21,906 nt of DNA, taken from the NCBI GenBank assembly GCA_002315855.1, contig DCIG01000061.1:8460-30365 (forward strand), written 5' to 3'. This DNA is from Lentisphaeria bacterium UBA1732. Its GTDB lineage: Bacteria > Verrucomicrobiota > Lentisphaeria > Victivallales > UBA1829. A model generated the notes under the pieces. It saw nothing but the letters and a program-made list of their open reading frames with translations. It made no database searches and was not told the origin of the DNA. The position numbers and the translations under genes are program-made. Positions 1 to 8,707 of the stretch are shown one piece after another (the first letter of the stretch is position 1; every line of letters begins with the position of its first letter).

Positions 1-23
1 GACAGTTTTGGCGCTTTTGCAGA

Positions 24-43
24 ACTTTTGAAATCAGTTCTCC
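24..43 (+). repeat. intergenic motif copy 1 (TTTTGAAATCAGYTC)
   Basis: ACTTTTGAAATCAGTTCTCC lies just beyond the alr stop codon. It matches the consensus CTTTTGAAATCAGCTC with one change (C to T in the GCTC end). It forms no hairpin by itself. Its role is unknown. Confidence 0.6.
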
Positions 44-57
44 GAATAATATGTAAT

Positions 58-1191
58 TTAAAACGGAACATAGTTTCGGCAAACCCGTTCATTAATATCG
101 CAGACGACTTCATAGCCGATGGTTCCCAGCATCATCGCCATATCATCTGCGGTAAAGACTTCGTTTCCGCTGCGCCCCAGCAGAATGACTTCATCGGTCT
201 CCTCTGCTTCCGGTATATCGCTGATATCCGCCATCATCTGGTCCATGCAGATTCGCCCCACGATTGGTGCACGTTTGCCGTGAATCAGCACGTAACCGCG
301 ATTGGAAAGACTGCGGCTGTACCCGTCGGCATATCCTGTCGGCAGGGTCGCGATACGCATGTCATGCTCTGCGCAGAAAGTGCGTCCGTAGCTGATTGAT
401 TCTCCTGCATGGACCGTTTTGATCATTGAAATAACGGTTTTCCACGTAAGGATCGGTTGGATTCCTTCGGGGAGTTCATTGTCGATATCGGGCTTCATCC
501 CGTACAGTACAATACCGAGACGGACAAGTCTGCTGAGGCTGCTTTCGTACTCTTTGGACCAGAACAGTCCTCCGGCAGAATTCATGCAGTGGATATACGG
601 CAGTTGTAAATCCTGAATTTGCTCTGACACTGCCTGAAATTTTGCGATTTGCGCTTGCGTGAAACGCCGGTTTTCCGGGGTATTGCTGTCTGCCACGCAC
701 AAATGAGTGAAAATTCCGTTGATTTCCAGCCGGTCGCGGAAATGACGGATTACGGAAGCGCATTTCTCAGGATAATCGGCGTCCAGTCCGATGCGGTTCA
801 TCCCCGTATCGATGGCGAACTGACATTTCACAGGGAAATCCTGTTCGGCAAGCGATAGTGCATATTCTTCCGAAACAAGTGCTTGTGTAAAATCATTCCG
901 GTATAGTTCCGCCGCAAATTCAACCGGCGTATATCCCAGAATCAAAATGGAGCCTCGAACTCTTGCATCTCTCAGTGCCAGTGCCTCATTCAGATTGGAA
1001 ACAGCGAAATGTTTCACACCAAGAGATGCCAGATAGGCGGAAATAACCTTGTCTCCATGTCCGTATGCATTGGCTTTCACGACGGCCATGACGTCTGCAC
1101 CCGGAGGCAGACATGCACGGCAGATTCGGTAGTTTTCAGCAAGAACAGGAAGTCTGATTTCAAGCCATGAACGTTTCAGCGGAAATAACAT
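58..1191 (-). CDS. alr: alanine racemase
   Basis: PLP-dependent enzyme interconverting L- and D-alanine in the cytoplasm, giving D-alanine for peptidoglycan. The 377 residues match the usual family length. The N-terminal TIM barrel carries the PLP-lysine motif VVKANAYGHG, with K39 as the Schiff-base lysine. The second catalytic residue is Y268 in ISYGRTF, equivalent to Tyr265 of the Geobacillus enzyme, followed by the C-terminal motif VGRICMDQMMADIS. The ATG at 1191 places the first barrel strand (WLEIRLPVLAENYR) where the family expects it. No clear ribosome binding site precedes it. It starts only 14 bases after the stop of the upstream membrane glycosyltransferase-like gene, so it is probably co-transcribed with that gene and may be translationally coupled. 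Identification is secure from the motifs. Confidence 0.96.
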   Translation of the reverse strand: MLFPLKRSWLEIRLPVLAENYRICRACLPPGADVMAVVKANAYGHGDKVISAYLASLGVKHFAVSNLNEALALRDARVRGSILILGYTPVEFAAELYRNDFTQALVSEEYALSLAEQDFPVKCQFAIDTGMNRIGLDADYPEKCASVIRHFRDRLEINGIFTHLCVADSNTPENRRFTQAQIAKFQAVSEQIQDLQLPYIHCMNSAGGLFWSKEYESSLSRLVRLGIVLYGMKPDIDNELPEGIQPILTWKTVISMIKTVHAGESISYGRTFCAEHDMRIATLPTGYADGYSRSLSNRGYVLIHGKRAPIVGRICMDQMMADISDIPEAEETDEVILLGRSGNEVFTADDMAMMLGTIGYEVVCDINERVCRNYVPF

Positions 1192-1205
1192 TGGAATACG
1201 ATGGG

Positions 1206-2693
1206 TTATGGGTTCTTCAGTTCCTGTTCAGGGGACGAATGAAGCCGGTACAGAGCAAAGCGGATTTCGGGGCGTTTGGTCTGCCATGATTTGATTTCAG
1301 CACAGTCTGCGGGAAGCGCAAGACCCCGCTGCTGTTTCTTGGAATCTTCTTTCAGCAGAACGAAAACATGGACACCCGGATCGTTTTGCATGACTTGATT
1401 CAAAAGCGCATTGTCAGGACAGCGGGAAACGGGCAGCCCTGAATAGTAGAGAAATCTCTGAGTTTCCTGAGGCATCCACCACAGAGAGTCCGTATCTGCT
1501 TGTCCGATTCTTCCTGCATCATCGCAGACGCGGCGGAAAACGCTGTGCACTTCATCGGGTTTCATTGTTTGATAGAAACAGAATATGGTCATAACTGCGG
1601 TCAGAGCCCACGCAATTGAATCTGCGCGGAGTCTTCGGTTTTCGTATCGGAAAAGGATGACGATGTATTCCCCCGTTTTGTGGAACGCGAATGCGGCAAA
1701 GAGGCAGAACGGATAGACCAGACCGATGAAACACTGTTTGTTCGCACTGTCGGAAAAACTGTCAATCAATATCACTGCCGCAATGCTGTACACGACCAGG
1801 CGGATTACTTTGTTCCATTTGTATTTTCTGCCGTAAAAATACATCCCCCCACAGGCGAAAATCAGAACCGGTATCGTTACTGCATTCGGCAGATGTTCCA
1901 CTGAAAAATGCCATGATTGAGGCTTCAATTGACGGAGAATATCGGTGAATATTTGCCCGTAAACGGCTCCGGTCCCCATGATGAAATTCAAGACAAGAAG
2001 AGTGATTCCAAGCACCCCGGTCATGATACAGATAAACTTGAGTCCCTGCTTCCAGTCAGGTTTTTCCTGAAGAATCCATACGATGGCGATCAAAGGCGGC
2101 AGTGCATAAAGTTCTTGTCTGCACATGAGCATGATTCCTGCGAAGAACCAGCAGAAACACCAGTCGATTTCATTCTTGCGGCGGTATCCTTTGATTGCAA
2201 AATACAGCGTGAATCCGCACGACATAAACCCCGGAGAATCATTTAAGACCTCGATGGAACTGAAAACGGGAAGCGGCAGTACTGCAACAAGAAGTGCTGA
2301 GGTCGCGGCAAAGACAAATCCGCCGAACATTTCACGTGCCAGACAATATGCCGCATAGACAGCTGCCGTGCCGAAAATGGTATTGAAAAGGATTGCCCCG
2401 ATTTCAGGAGAAAGTCCGGCATGTGCGCTTTGTGCAAAAAGAAAAAGCGGAAGCGGAAGAAGTTTTGTTCCGTTGATTTCCAATAATTTATCGAGAGGAA
2501 TATCACTCCCCCACAATGCGATTTTGCCAAGCATCGTAATGGAATCACGGGCAAATACGGGATTTACGGCGGACGCCGCTGCCCGTACAAGCAATGCCAT
2601 CAGGAGAATTGCGCCGACAAGCCATTTTTGACTGCAAGTCAGTTTTCGGCTGTGGCTGTTTGAGACAGTTGAGATGGGATTGGTGTATTCCAT
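1206..2693 (-). CDS. GT-C-type membrane glycosyltransferase-like protein (PMT/GT39-related)
   Basis: Polytopic membrane protein of 495 residues with roughly ten hydrophobic segments and a soluble C-terminal tail of about 110 residues. After the first membrane segment (about 24-44) comes NPVFARDS, with an acidic D50 in the first external loop, where GT-C enzymes keep a catalytic or metal-binding Asp. This suggests transfer of a sugar from a polyprenyl-phosphate donor on the outer face of the inner membrane; donor and acceptor cannot be read. The open frame continues 67 codons upstream, but that part crosses the promoter and is unlike protein. The chosen ATG at 2693 gives MEYTNPIS and then a normal first membrane helix. 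It lacks a Shine-Dalgarno sequence. It heads an operon with alr and is divergent from a second GT-C gene. The family is inferred from topology and one motif, so it could be another GT-C subfamily. Confidence 0.72.
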   Translation of the reverse strand: MEYTNPISTVSNSHSRKLTCSQKWLVGAILLMALLVRAAASAVNPVFARDSITMLGKIALWGSDIPLDKLLEINGTKLLPLPLFLFAQSAHAGLSPEIGAILFNTIFGTAAVYAAYCLAREMFGGFVFAATSALLVAVLPLPVFSSIEVLNDSPGFMSCGFTLYFAIKGYRRKNEIDWCFCWFFAGIMLMCRQELYALPPLIAIVWILQEKPDWKQGLKFICIMTGVLGITLLVLNFIMGTGAVYGQIFTDILRQLKPQSWHFSVEHLPNAVTIPVLIFACGGMYFYGRKYKWNKVIRLVVYSIAAVILIDSFSDSANKQCFIGLVYPFCLFAAFAFHKTGEYIVILFRYENRRLRADSIAWALTAVMTIFCFYQTMKPDEVHSVFRRVCDDAGRIGQADTDSLWWMPQETQRFLYYSGLPVSRCPDNALLNQVMQNDPGVHVFVLLKEDSKKQQRGLALPADCAEIKSWQTKRPEIRFALYRLHSSPEQELKNP

Positions 2694-2747
2694 TGGAGAT
2701 GGATGAAGTGGCGGTTTTCTGAAAAAACAAGGTTGATATTCTAAAAT

Positions 2748-2775
2748 AGTATAGCATTTTTTACGAAAAATACAA
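2748..2775 (-). promoter_or_regulatory. candidate promoter for the GT-C/alr operon
   Basis: On the minus strand, TTGTAT (2775-2770) and TATACT (2753-2748) are 16 bases apart, about 50 bases upstream of the chosen start codon at 2693. It is back-to-back with the promoter at 2835-2863. Called from consensus only. Confidence 0.5.
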
Positions 2776-2834
2776 GCAAAGGAATGAACAAATAAGGAAT
2801 TCCGCACAAAATCATGATGTTTTGTGCTTTCCTC

Positions 2835-2863
2835 TTGAAAAGCTCTTCCGATTATGCTATATT
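2835..2863 (+). promoter_or_regulatory. candidate promoter for the ArnT-like/rsuA operon
   Basis: TTGAAA (2835-2840), a 17-base spacer and TATATT (2858-2863) form a good sigma-70-type promoter. It implies a 5' leader of about 115 bases before the ATG at 2988. Confidence 0.6.
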
Positions 2864-2987
2864 GTAATGTTATTACGTCTTCATGACAAATCAAAAGTTT
2901 TTTGAGTTTCTCAGATACCCTTTCTTGAAACTGGCATTCCGTGTGATTGGATGAAGATTGATTCAGACATAACGGGCCGGTTTCAAC

Positions 2988-4688
2988 ATGGAATCAGCTC
3001 TAACGATTAACTTTCATCAACTTATGAAAAAAGAACCGTCTTTTTGCAGCTCTTCATCTTCAGCCACTGTCAATTCAATTCTTGATACACTGAATCATAG
3101 TCCTTGTTTGATTGCACTTTGCCTGATTGCCGGGGTATGGTTTTTCAGTTCCATTCCTCTGCAATATGTTTTTTCCGGAGATGAGACCCGTGTGGCGGGA
3201 ATCAGTGCAGAGATGCTGTTTGAAGGAAATTACTTGATTCCCAAATTGAATGGGTCTCCCTTTTTGGAATATCCGCCATTTTATTACTGGTGTATGGCGT
3301 TCAGTATGAAGATTTTCGGATGCAATGATGCGGCGGCGTCCATTCCGACTTTGCTGTCTGCATTCGGGTGCGTCCTTGTAACATTCGTTTTGGCGCGTAA
3401 GCTGGGTGCATCCCGTTTTGAAGCATTCCTCAGCGGCTTTATTATGATGAGCAGTGCTCAGTTTATCAGCAATGCGCAGGATTGCCGCACAGACATGATG
3501 CTGACCTTTTTCGTTACATCGTCCATCTGCGGTTATGTCTGTCTTTTATCCGCGGAAACATTCCGAAAACGACTTTTATTCTGTTTGATTACGGCATTGT
3601 CCATGGGGCTTTCCGTTTTGACGAAAGGTCTTGTCGGATTGGTTCTTTCCGGCAGTGCGTTAGGCGGTTTTGTGGTTGCAGATGACCTGCTGCACCGGAA
3701 ATTCCGCCTCTCGCGTTATCTGTGGCTGGGATGTGCCGGATTGGCTGCCCTTCTCCCGCTGATTGCATGGGGCACTGCGCTCTATTGTGCGTGCGGCGAG
3801 GAAGCGATTCATACTCTTTTGGTGCAGAACGGGATTCATCGTTTCAGCAATAAAACTGCAGATCATGCAGGTCCTTTCTACGGATATTTGCTGATTTTGC
3901 CGGAATTGTTTGAACCATGGCTGATTTTCGTTTTGATTGGTCTTTGGACTGCACTTCAGAAAGTGCGTCGGCAGAAAGATTCCACCTCATTGTTTTTCCT
4001 GGCATATATCCTTTTCCCGTTCTTCCTTTTGTGCTGTTCATCAGGGAAACGCGTTGTCTATCTTCTTCCGCTGACGGCTGGATGTGCAGTGCTGTCTGCA
4101 AAAACAGTCTGTCTTTTCCTGGAAAAATATATTTTGGGGGAGGCAAAACAGAAATGGCTCTGTGTTGTTCAGAAAGTTGTGAAGCTGGTATGGGGTTTAT
4201 GTCCTGTTCTGCTTTTACTGTCCATGGTTGTCTTCCTTGTTTTGGGCGGTTCTGAACTGTATTATCTCGCTGTGCTTTTTGTCCTGACCGGATGCCTGCT
4301 TTTTGTAAAATCACCCTCACCCGTGTTAAGGAATATCACGGTACGACTGTGCTTGATCGGATTGACCGTCAATGCCGTTTTCGGGATTTTTACTGTGCGT
4401 GATTACCCTGATAACTACCTCGGACCATTTTGCGAGGAAGTAAGGGAATTTGCGGAAAAAGAAGGACGTCCTCTGCTCATTGATGCCGATTTGGAGCGAA
4501 TGAGGGGGGCAATATGGTTTCATACACATTCCGGTCTGAGTGAATGCAAGCTGAAGGATTATACCGGTGCCCCTGAACTGTGGATTTTGCGTACCCGTGA
4601 AAAAGGTGTTTTCAGCGGATCTGACAAACACAACGTATTCCGTATGCCCGAAGATATTGACATCGTGCAGAAAATACTTAAAAAATGA
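2988..4688 (+). CDS. ArnT/PMT-family membrane glycosyltransferase
   Basis: Integral membrane GT-C enzyme of 566 residues, near the length of ArnT. The signature is clear: SGDETRVAGISAEML at about 63-77, with D65/E66/R68 in the first external loop; then NYLIPKLNG and EYPPFYYW at 81-101, corresponding to the family's P.l.G..y.eKPP.yyW with the usual Lys replaced by Tyr95; then QDCRTDMML near 164-172 with a conserved Asp. About eleven further hydrophobic segments precede a soluble C-terminal domain. The family moves sugars from polyprenyl-phosphate donors to lipid A or proteins; the substrate here is unknown. Two starts are possible, ATG 2988 and ATG 3024 (MKKEPSF). Neither has a Shine-Dalgarno sequence. 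The first lies inside a copy of the intergenic motif, so the later one may be real. It is followed after 10 bases by the pseudouridine synthase gene. Confidence 0.85.
   Translation: MESALTINFHQLMKKEPSFCSSSSSATVNSILDTLNHSPCLIALCLIAGVWFFSSIPLQYVFSGDETRVAGISAEMLFEGNYLIPKLNGSPFLEYPPFYYWCMAFSMKIFGCNDAAASIPTLLSAFGCVLVTFVLARKLGASRFEAFLSGFIMMSSAQFISNAQDCRTDMMLTFFVTSSICGYVCLLSAETFRKRLLFCLITALSMGLSVLTKGLVGLVLSGSALGGFVVADDLLHRKFRLSRYLWLGCAGLAALLPLIAWGTALYCACGEEAIHTLLVQNGIHRFSNKTADHAGPFYGYLLILPELFEPWLIFVLIGLWTALQKVRRQKDSTSLFFLAYILFPFFLLCCSSGKRVVYLLPLTAGCAVLSAKTVCLFLEKYILGEAKQKWLCVVQKVVKLVWGLCPVLLLLSMVVFLVLGGSELYYLAVLFVLTGCLLFVKSPSPVLRNITVRLCLIGLTVNAVFGIFTVRDYPDNYLGPFCEEVREFAEKEGRPLLIDADLERMRGAIWFHTHSGLSECKLKDYTGAPELWILRTREKGVFSGSDKHNVFRMPEDIDIVQKILKK
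2989..3001 (+). repeat. intergenic motif copy 2, overlapping a start codon
   Basis: TGGAATCAGCTCT is identical over 13 bases to part of the copy at 9391-9410. It overlaps the first possible start codon of the ArnT-like gene and encodes residues 1-5 (MESAL) if that start is used. Confidence 0.45.
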
Positions 4689-4698
4689 GGTCAAAACG

Positions 4699-5442
4699 AT
4701 GGATTCCACGGTAAAAAAACAGCGTACATCCATGAGGCTTGACCGCTATTTGTCAATCTGCTCCCCCTACCCTCGTTCCGGGATTCCCGGACTTGTCCGT
4801 AAAGGCGCGATTACAGTGAATGGAATCCCCGCCCGTACTGTGAAAGACCGTGTTTCTACAGATGACCGTATCGAGGTCAATGGAGTTCCGATGCTTTATC
4901 GTGAATTCATTTATTTGATGCTGAACAAGCCTCAGGGGTATTTGAGCGCGACCGAAGATGAACGGGACCCCGTGGTTGTGGATTTGGTGCCGGAAGAATG
5001 GAAGCATTTCTCCCCTGCTCCCGTGGGGCGTCTGGACAAGGATACGGAGGGGCTTTTGATTCTTTCCAATGACGGTCAGTTCAATCATGCGGTTACTTCA
5101 CCTCGAAAATGCGTGTACAAACGTTACTATGCGGAACTGGATGCGCCTGCCACACCTGACGATGTCATTGCTTTTCGAGCCGGGATGGACCTCGGCGATT
5201 TCTGTACGGCCCCTGCCCTGCTGGAGCTCACCGATTCCCCTGACAAGGTACTGATTGAAATTGCCGAAGGCAAATTTCATCAGGTCAAGCGGATGTGCGA
5301 AAAAATCGGCAAGCATGTTACTTATTTGAAACGGGTTGCGATTGGTGCACTTCAGTTGGATTCTTCGCTTGCATTGGGCGAAATCCGCGAGCTTACGGAA
5401 GCTGAAAAAGACATGCTGACCGTAAGCAAAACTTTTTCATAA
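4699..5442 (+). CDS. rsuA: rRNA pseudouridine synthase, RsuA/RluB family
   Basis: Isomerises a uridine in ribosomal RNA to pseudouridine. The 247-residue protein has an N-terminal S4 RNA-binding domain (about 11-62, MRLDRYL to DRIEVNG). The catalytic domain follows, with KPQGYLSA at 77-84 and the motif GRLDKDTEGLL, where D113 is the catalytic Asp. The C-terminal GKFHQVKRMCEKIGKHVTYLKR is also typical. KPQG, TSPRK and the YLKR-to-LGEIRELT ending favour the RsuA branch (16S U516) over RluB/RluE (23S), but this was not tested by alignment. The open frame begins at 4567 inside the previous gene. The ATG at 4699 was chosen because GAGG lies just upstream and the S4 domain starts soon after. The 10-base gap to the preceding gene indicates one operon. 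Confidence 0.88.
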   Translation: MDSTVKKQRTSMRLDRYLSICSPYPRSGIPGLVRKGAITVNGIPARTVKDRVSTDDRIEVNGVPMLYREFIYLMLNKPQGYLSATEDERDPVVVDLVPEEWKHFSPAPVGRLDKDTEGLLILSNDGQFNHAVTSPRKCVYKRYYAELDAPATPDDVIAFRAGMDLGDFCTAPALLELTDSPDKVLIEIAEGKFHQVKRMCEKIGKHVTYLKRVAIGALQLDSSLALGEIRELTEAEKDMLTVSKTFS

Positions 5443-5471
5443 GCACTTGATTTCAAAGTTGTTTCTAAAAA

Positions 5472-5515
5472 AAGGTCTGCACTGTAATCAAACATGATGC
5501 AGACCTTGTTTTTTT
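5472..5515. terminator. bidirectional intrinsic terminator between rsuA and rho
   Basis: AAGGTCTGCA (5472-5481) pairs perfectly with TGCAGACCTT (5498-5507) around a 16-base loop. A T-rich run follows on the plus strand (5509-5515). On the minus strand the stem is followed by a T run just past AAGGTCTGCA. It can therefore end both converging operons. Confidence 0.88.
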
Positions 5516-5568
5516 GAGCTTAATCAACCTGAAAAACGGCTGATCATAGGAATACCATATCAGTTCAT

Positions 5569-8010
5569 TTACACATTCTGGTTGACCGGCATGGTCAGCA
5601 GAAATTCCGTATTGGTTTTGATTTTCTTCATCTTGGCAATCAGGACCTCCATTGCTTCCACAGGAGCGACTCCGGTCATAGCGCGCCGCAATGCCCATAC
5701 ATGCGGGAGCTCATCAGGATGAAGCAGAAGCTCTTCCTTGCGAGTACCGCTGGCCTCGATGTTGATTGCGGGGTAAATACGCTTGTCGACCAGTCTGCGG
5801 TCGAGGTGGAGTTCCATATTGCCGGTGCCTTTGAACTCTTCAAAAATGACCTCATCCATCTTGCTCCCGGTATCAATCAGAGCGGTGGCGAGAATCGTTA
5901 AACTGCCGTAGTTTTCGATATTGCGGGCAGCACCGAAGAAGCGTTTGGGCTTATGGAGTGCATTGGCATCCACACCGCCGGTCAGAATCTTGCCGCTGTG
6001 AGGCTGAAGCGTATTGTAAGCGCGGGCAAGGCGTGTGATGGAGTCGAGCAGGATGACGACGTCCTTTTTGCATTCGACCAGACGTTTCGCTTTTTCGATC
6101 ACCATTTCTGCGACCTGGACATGGCGCTCCGGCGGTTCATCGAATGTCGAGCTGACGACTTCGGCATTTGAGCTGACACTGCGCTTCATATCCGTAACTT
6201 CTTCCGGACGCTCGTCAATGAGCAGGATAATCAGCGTTGCTTCGGGATTGTTTTTGATGATGGCATTGGCAATCTTCTGAAGCAGAACCGTTTTTCCTGT
6301 ACGGGGCGGAGCGACAATCAGACCGCGCTGACCGAAACCGATCGGCGTAACCAGATCGACAATGCGGGTGGAAAGTTCTTCCGAGTCATTTTCAAGGAAA
6401 ATGCGCCTGGTCGGGAAATAGGGTTTCAGCTCCGTAAAAGGAATCACATTTTTCTTGCAGTCAGTTCCCATGTGGTTGATTTTATCCACACGGAGCATTG
6501 CAAAGAAACGTTCTTTTTCCTTCGGCTGGCGAATCTGCCCCTCAATAAAGTCGCCCGTCCGCACACCGAAACGACGAACTTGTGCAGGACTGAGGTAAAT
6601 ATCCTCCGCCGAGGGCAGATAGCTGTAATAAGGGGAACGGAGGAACCCGAATCCATCGGGCAGGATTTCGATGAATCCGCTGCCGAGCAGATTGCAGCTG
6701 CCGTGTTCCGATTGTTTGCGGACGATTTCAAAAACGAGTTCCGATTTGTTCTGAGCGTTGATGCTTTCAAGTCCCATTTCATGGGCGGCATCAATCAATT
6801 CCGCCATGCTTTTCTGCTGGAGGTCCGCAATATTGAGCGTGGTTACGGGAATCGGAGCACCTTCTTCATCGTAAGCGACGGCAGGCTCTTCCGGACCGTT
6901 CTGGGTCATTTTCATCAAACGGCGGATTTCAGCGGAAGTCGGCGCATTGCCGTTCTGCCGCATGGGGCGGCTGTTGTCGTTGAATTTCCCCTTGTCGCTG
7001 TCTTCACTGTTGTTATTCTGCTGGAAACGGCGTTTCTGCGGCTGCTCCTGATTCTTCTGGTGTTTGTTGTATTTACTGTTGTTACTGCCGTTTCCGCTGT
7101 TATTGCCGTTGTTATTGCCCGAAAAGCTCTGTCTTCCGAAATTCTGCTTGTTTTGCTGGGGGCTGCGAGCTTGCGAGCTGAATGTGCGATTTTGCAGAAG
7201 ACGACCTTGACCGTAGGACTGCACCTGCGGGATGGTGCTGTTTTGCAGACTTGCGGTCGCTTCCTGCAGCAGACGTGCGGCCGCTGAACTGAGTGAGCTT
7301 CCTCCGGTAAGAATCGTTTTCGGACGCGAAACGGGAGTTTCAGACGGGGTATTTTCAGGGCTCTGCACCTCGCCGTCATCATCCGAAGGCAAATCTTCTT
7401 TCTGATACTGCGGGAAACGGGACATCCGGGACGGTTCCTCCTGACGGGGCGGCACGTAAGTAATACTGTCATCATCATCAGGGAGTGAGACCCCTGCTCC
7501 GGAAGATTCATCATTCATGCCGGAAACGACGATTTTTTTCGGGCTGATGTCGTCTGGAATAAAGTCGTCGCTGTCATCCTGTTCCTGATTGCGCCGGGAA
7601 TTATAAGAAGCAGTCCGAACAGCTTTGAGGCCGGGATTGTAGTCGGAAACCGCAGATGAGCCGGGCTCCTGATAGCGTTTTGGTAAGCTGCCGGGCACAT
7701 CCCAAGAGAGCTCATCATCGTCCGCAGATGAACCGGCGGAAACCGAATAGGAGTGTACAGTCCGTCCGCTTCGGAATGAATTGCGGTCCTCTGTTAAGTC
7801 GTCATTGAAAGATTTGGATGAATCAGATCCATCCCAGAAATCATCTGAAAATGATTCCTGACTCTTCTTCATTTGAGACCGTTCAGCCAAATCTTTTTTT
7901 GAGGGGCGGCCGGGTCTGCGCTTGACCGGAGCGGAAGCTGCTTCCATCTTCGGTTCAGATGAGGTGTTTTCGTTGTTTGTTTCGGGATTTTTGTCAGGTT
8001 CCAGCGACAT
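5569..8010 (-). CDS. rho: transcription termination factor Rho with a long disordered N-terminal extension
   Basis: ATP-dependent RNA helicase that ends transcription; works as a hexamer. The canonical Rho occupies roughly residues 393-813. It contains the helix LNIADLQQKSMAELIDAAHEMG, the cold-shock-like RNA-binding fold (LLGSGFIEILPDGFGFLR, 441-458), Walker A APPRTGKT (567-574), Walker B-type VVILLDSITR (651-660), and the Q/R-loop region TGGVDANALHKPKRFFGAARN. The first 390 or so residues are an extension absent from the roughly 420-residue E. coli protein. It holds a basic AT-hook-like KRRPGRPSKK at 30-39, acidic Ser/Asp-rich tracts (50-220), and an Asn/Gln/Gly-rich stretch (about 262-355). 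Such extensions are known in some other phyla, including Bacteroides. An AAGGAA site precedes the ATG. It lies 61 bases downstream of coaE in the same direction. Confidence 0.97.
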   Translation of the reverse strand: MSLEPDKNPETNNENTSSEPKMEAASAPVKRRPGRPSKKDLAERSQMKKSQESFSDDFWDGSDSSKSFNDDLTEDRNSFRSGRTVHSYSVSAGSSADDDELSWDVPGSLPKRYQEPGSSAVSDYNPGLKAVRTASYNSRRNQEQDDSDDFIPDDISPKKIVVSGMNDESSGAGVSLPDDDDSITYVPPRQEEPSRMSRFPQYQKEDLPSDDDGEVQSPENTPSETPVSRPKTILTGGSSLSSAAARLLQEATASLQNSTIPQVQSYGQGRLLQNRTFSSQARSPQQNKQNFGRQSFSGNNNGNNSGNGSNNSKYNKHQKNQEQPQKRRFQQNNNSEDSDKGKFNDNSRPMRQNGNAPTSAEIRRLMKMTQNGPEEPAVAYDEEGAPIPVTTLNIADLQQKSMAELIDAAHEMGLESINAQNKSELVFEIVRKQSEHGSCNLLGSGFIEILPDGFGFLRSPYYSYLPSAEDIYLSPAQVRRFGVRTGDFIEGQIRQPKEKERFFAMLRVDKINHMGTDCKKNVIPFTELKPYFPTRRIFLENDSEELSTRIVDLVTPIGFGQRGLIVAPPRTGKTVLLQKIANAIIKNNPEATLIILLIDERPEEVTDMKRSVSSNAEVVSSTFDEPPERHVQVAEMVIEKAKRLVECKKDVVILLDSITRLARAYNTLQPHSGKILTGGVDANALHKPKRFFGAARNIENYGSLTILATALIDTGSKMDEVIFEEFKGTGNMELHLDRRLVDKRIYPAINIEASGTRKEELLLHPDELPHVWALRRAMTGVAPVEAMEVLIAKMKKIKTNTEFLLTMPVNQNV

Positions 8011-8071
8011 GGCGGAATTCCTTTCGGTGAAACATTATGTTAATTTAAGTACATGTGTAATCGAGAGTTGC

Positions 8072-8707
8072 TTATTTTCTTGTCAAATTCTGCGAAGAGC
8101 GGATAAGTTCATTCGCCAGGATTTCACATTGGATACGGAGTACATCCATCGAGCTGTTGTTGATTAAGCCGAAATCGGCTTTTTCCAGCTTCAGGTCTGT
8201 ACTGATTTGAGCATTGATTCTGTTGAGCGCGTCCTTTTCTGAAAAGCCTCTGTTTTTCATCATTCTTTCAAGCTGGACATCCTTACTGCTCCACACGGTA
8301 ATGACGGCATCAAACTCTTTTTCCCATCCGCATTCAAAAAGCAGAGGCACAGCAACAAGAACCGGACAGGAGGAATCCGCCTGTCTGTATTCCCGAATAC
8401 GCGCCTCAACCACTCTTTTGATTTCAGGATGGATGATTGCATTCATTTCCGCGAGTTTTTTGTCCTGATCCTGTCCGAAAAGTTTTGCAGAAAGATTTGT
8501 CCGGCTGACTTTTCCCGCGGCAGAAACACAGTCATCCCCCCAGCGGCGACGAATCTGTTCTGCGGCGTGAAACGGCAGATTTTCGTACAGTTCATGGCAA
8601 ACAGCATCCGTATCAATGAAAAAGCGGATACCATATTCTTTGAGGCAAGTTTCAGCGGCGGATTTACCGCAGGAAATCCCACCCGTAAGAGCAAACAGTG
8701 ATTTCAA
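8072..8707 (-). CDS. coaE: dephospho-CoA kinase
   Basis: Phosphorylates the 3'-OH of dephospho-CoA, the last step of coenzyme A synthesis, in the cytoplasm. The 211 residues are the normal family length. The P-loop is LTGGISCGKS at residues 7-16, followed by the acceptor-site motif DTDAVCHELY near 32-41 and the lid-adjacent VPLLFECGWEKEFDAVITVW. The frame opens with TTG at 8707 (TTG AAA TCA CTG). No ATG lies between it and the P-loop, and the distance to GGISCGKS is that of the family, so TTG is the likely start. A Shine-Dalgarno sequence is not evident. It is upstream of rho and probably shares its transcript. The bases at the start codon (TTTGAAATCA) resemble the first part of the intergenic motif. 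Confidence 0.94.
   Translation of the reverse strand: MKSLFALTGGISCGKSAAETCLKEYGIRFFIDTDAVCHELYENLPFHAAEQIRRRWGDDCVSAAGKVSRTNLSAKLFGQDQDKKLAEMNAIIHPEIKRVVEARIREYRQADSSCPVLVAVPLLFECGWEKEFDAVITVWSSKDVQLERMMKNRGFSEKDALNRINAQISTDLKLEKADFGLINNSSMDVLRIQCEILANELIRSSQNLTRK

Noticed and set aside
2694..2894. N-terminal 67-codon extension of the left glycosyltransferase-like gene
   Set aside because: It covers the predicted divergent promoters and does not look like a signal or membrane sequence. The ATG at 2693 fits the first membrane helix.
7040..7140. Possible simple-sequence repeat or CRISPR-like spacing in GTT-rich DNA
   Set aside because: The pattern is the coding of an Asn/Gly-rich tract in Rho; units are irregular and there are no spacers.
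6472..7287. 271-codon open frame on the plus strand inside rho
   Set aside because: It mirrors the low-complexity extension of rho in codon register and consists of hydrophobic repeats complementary to Asn/Gln/Ser codons. No ribosome binding site.
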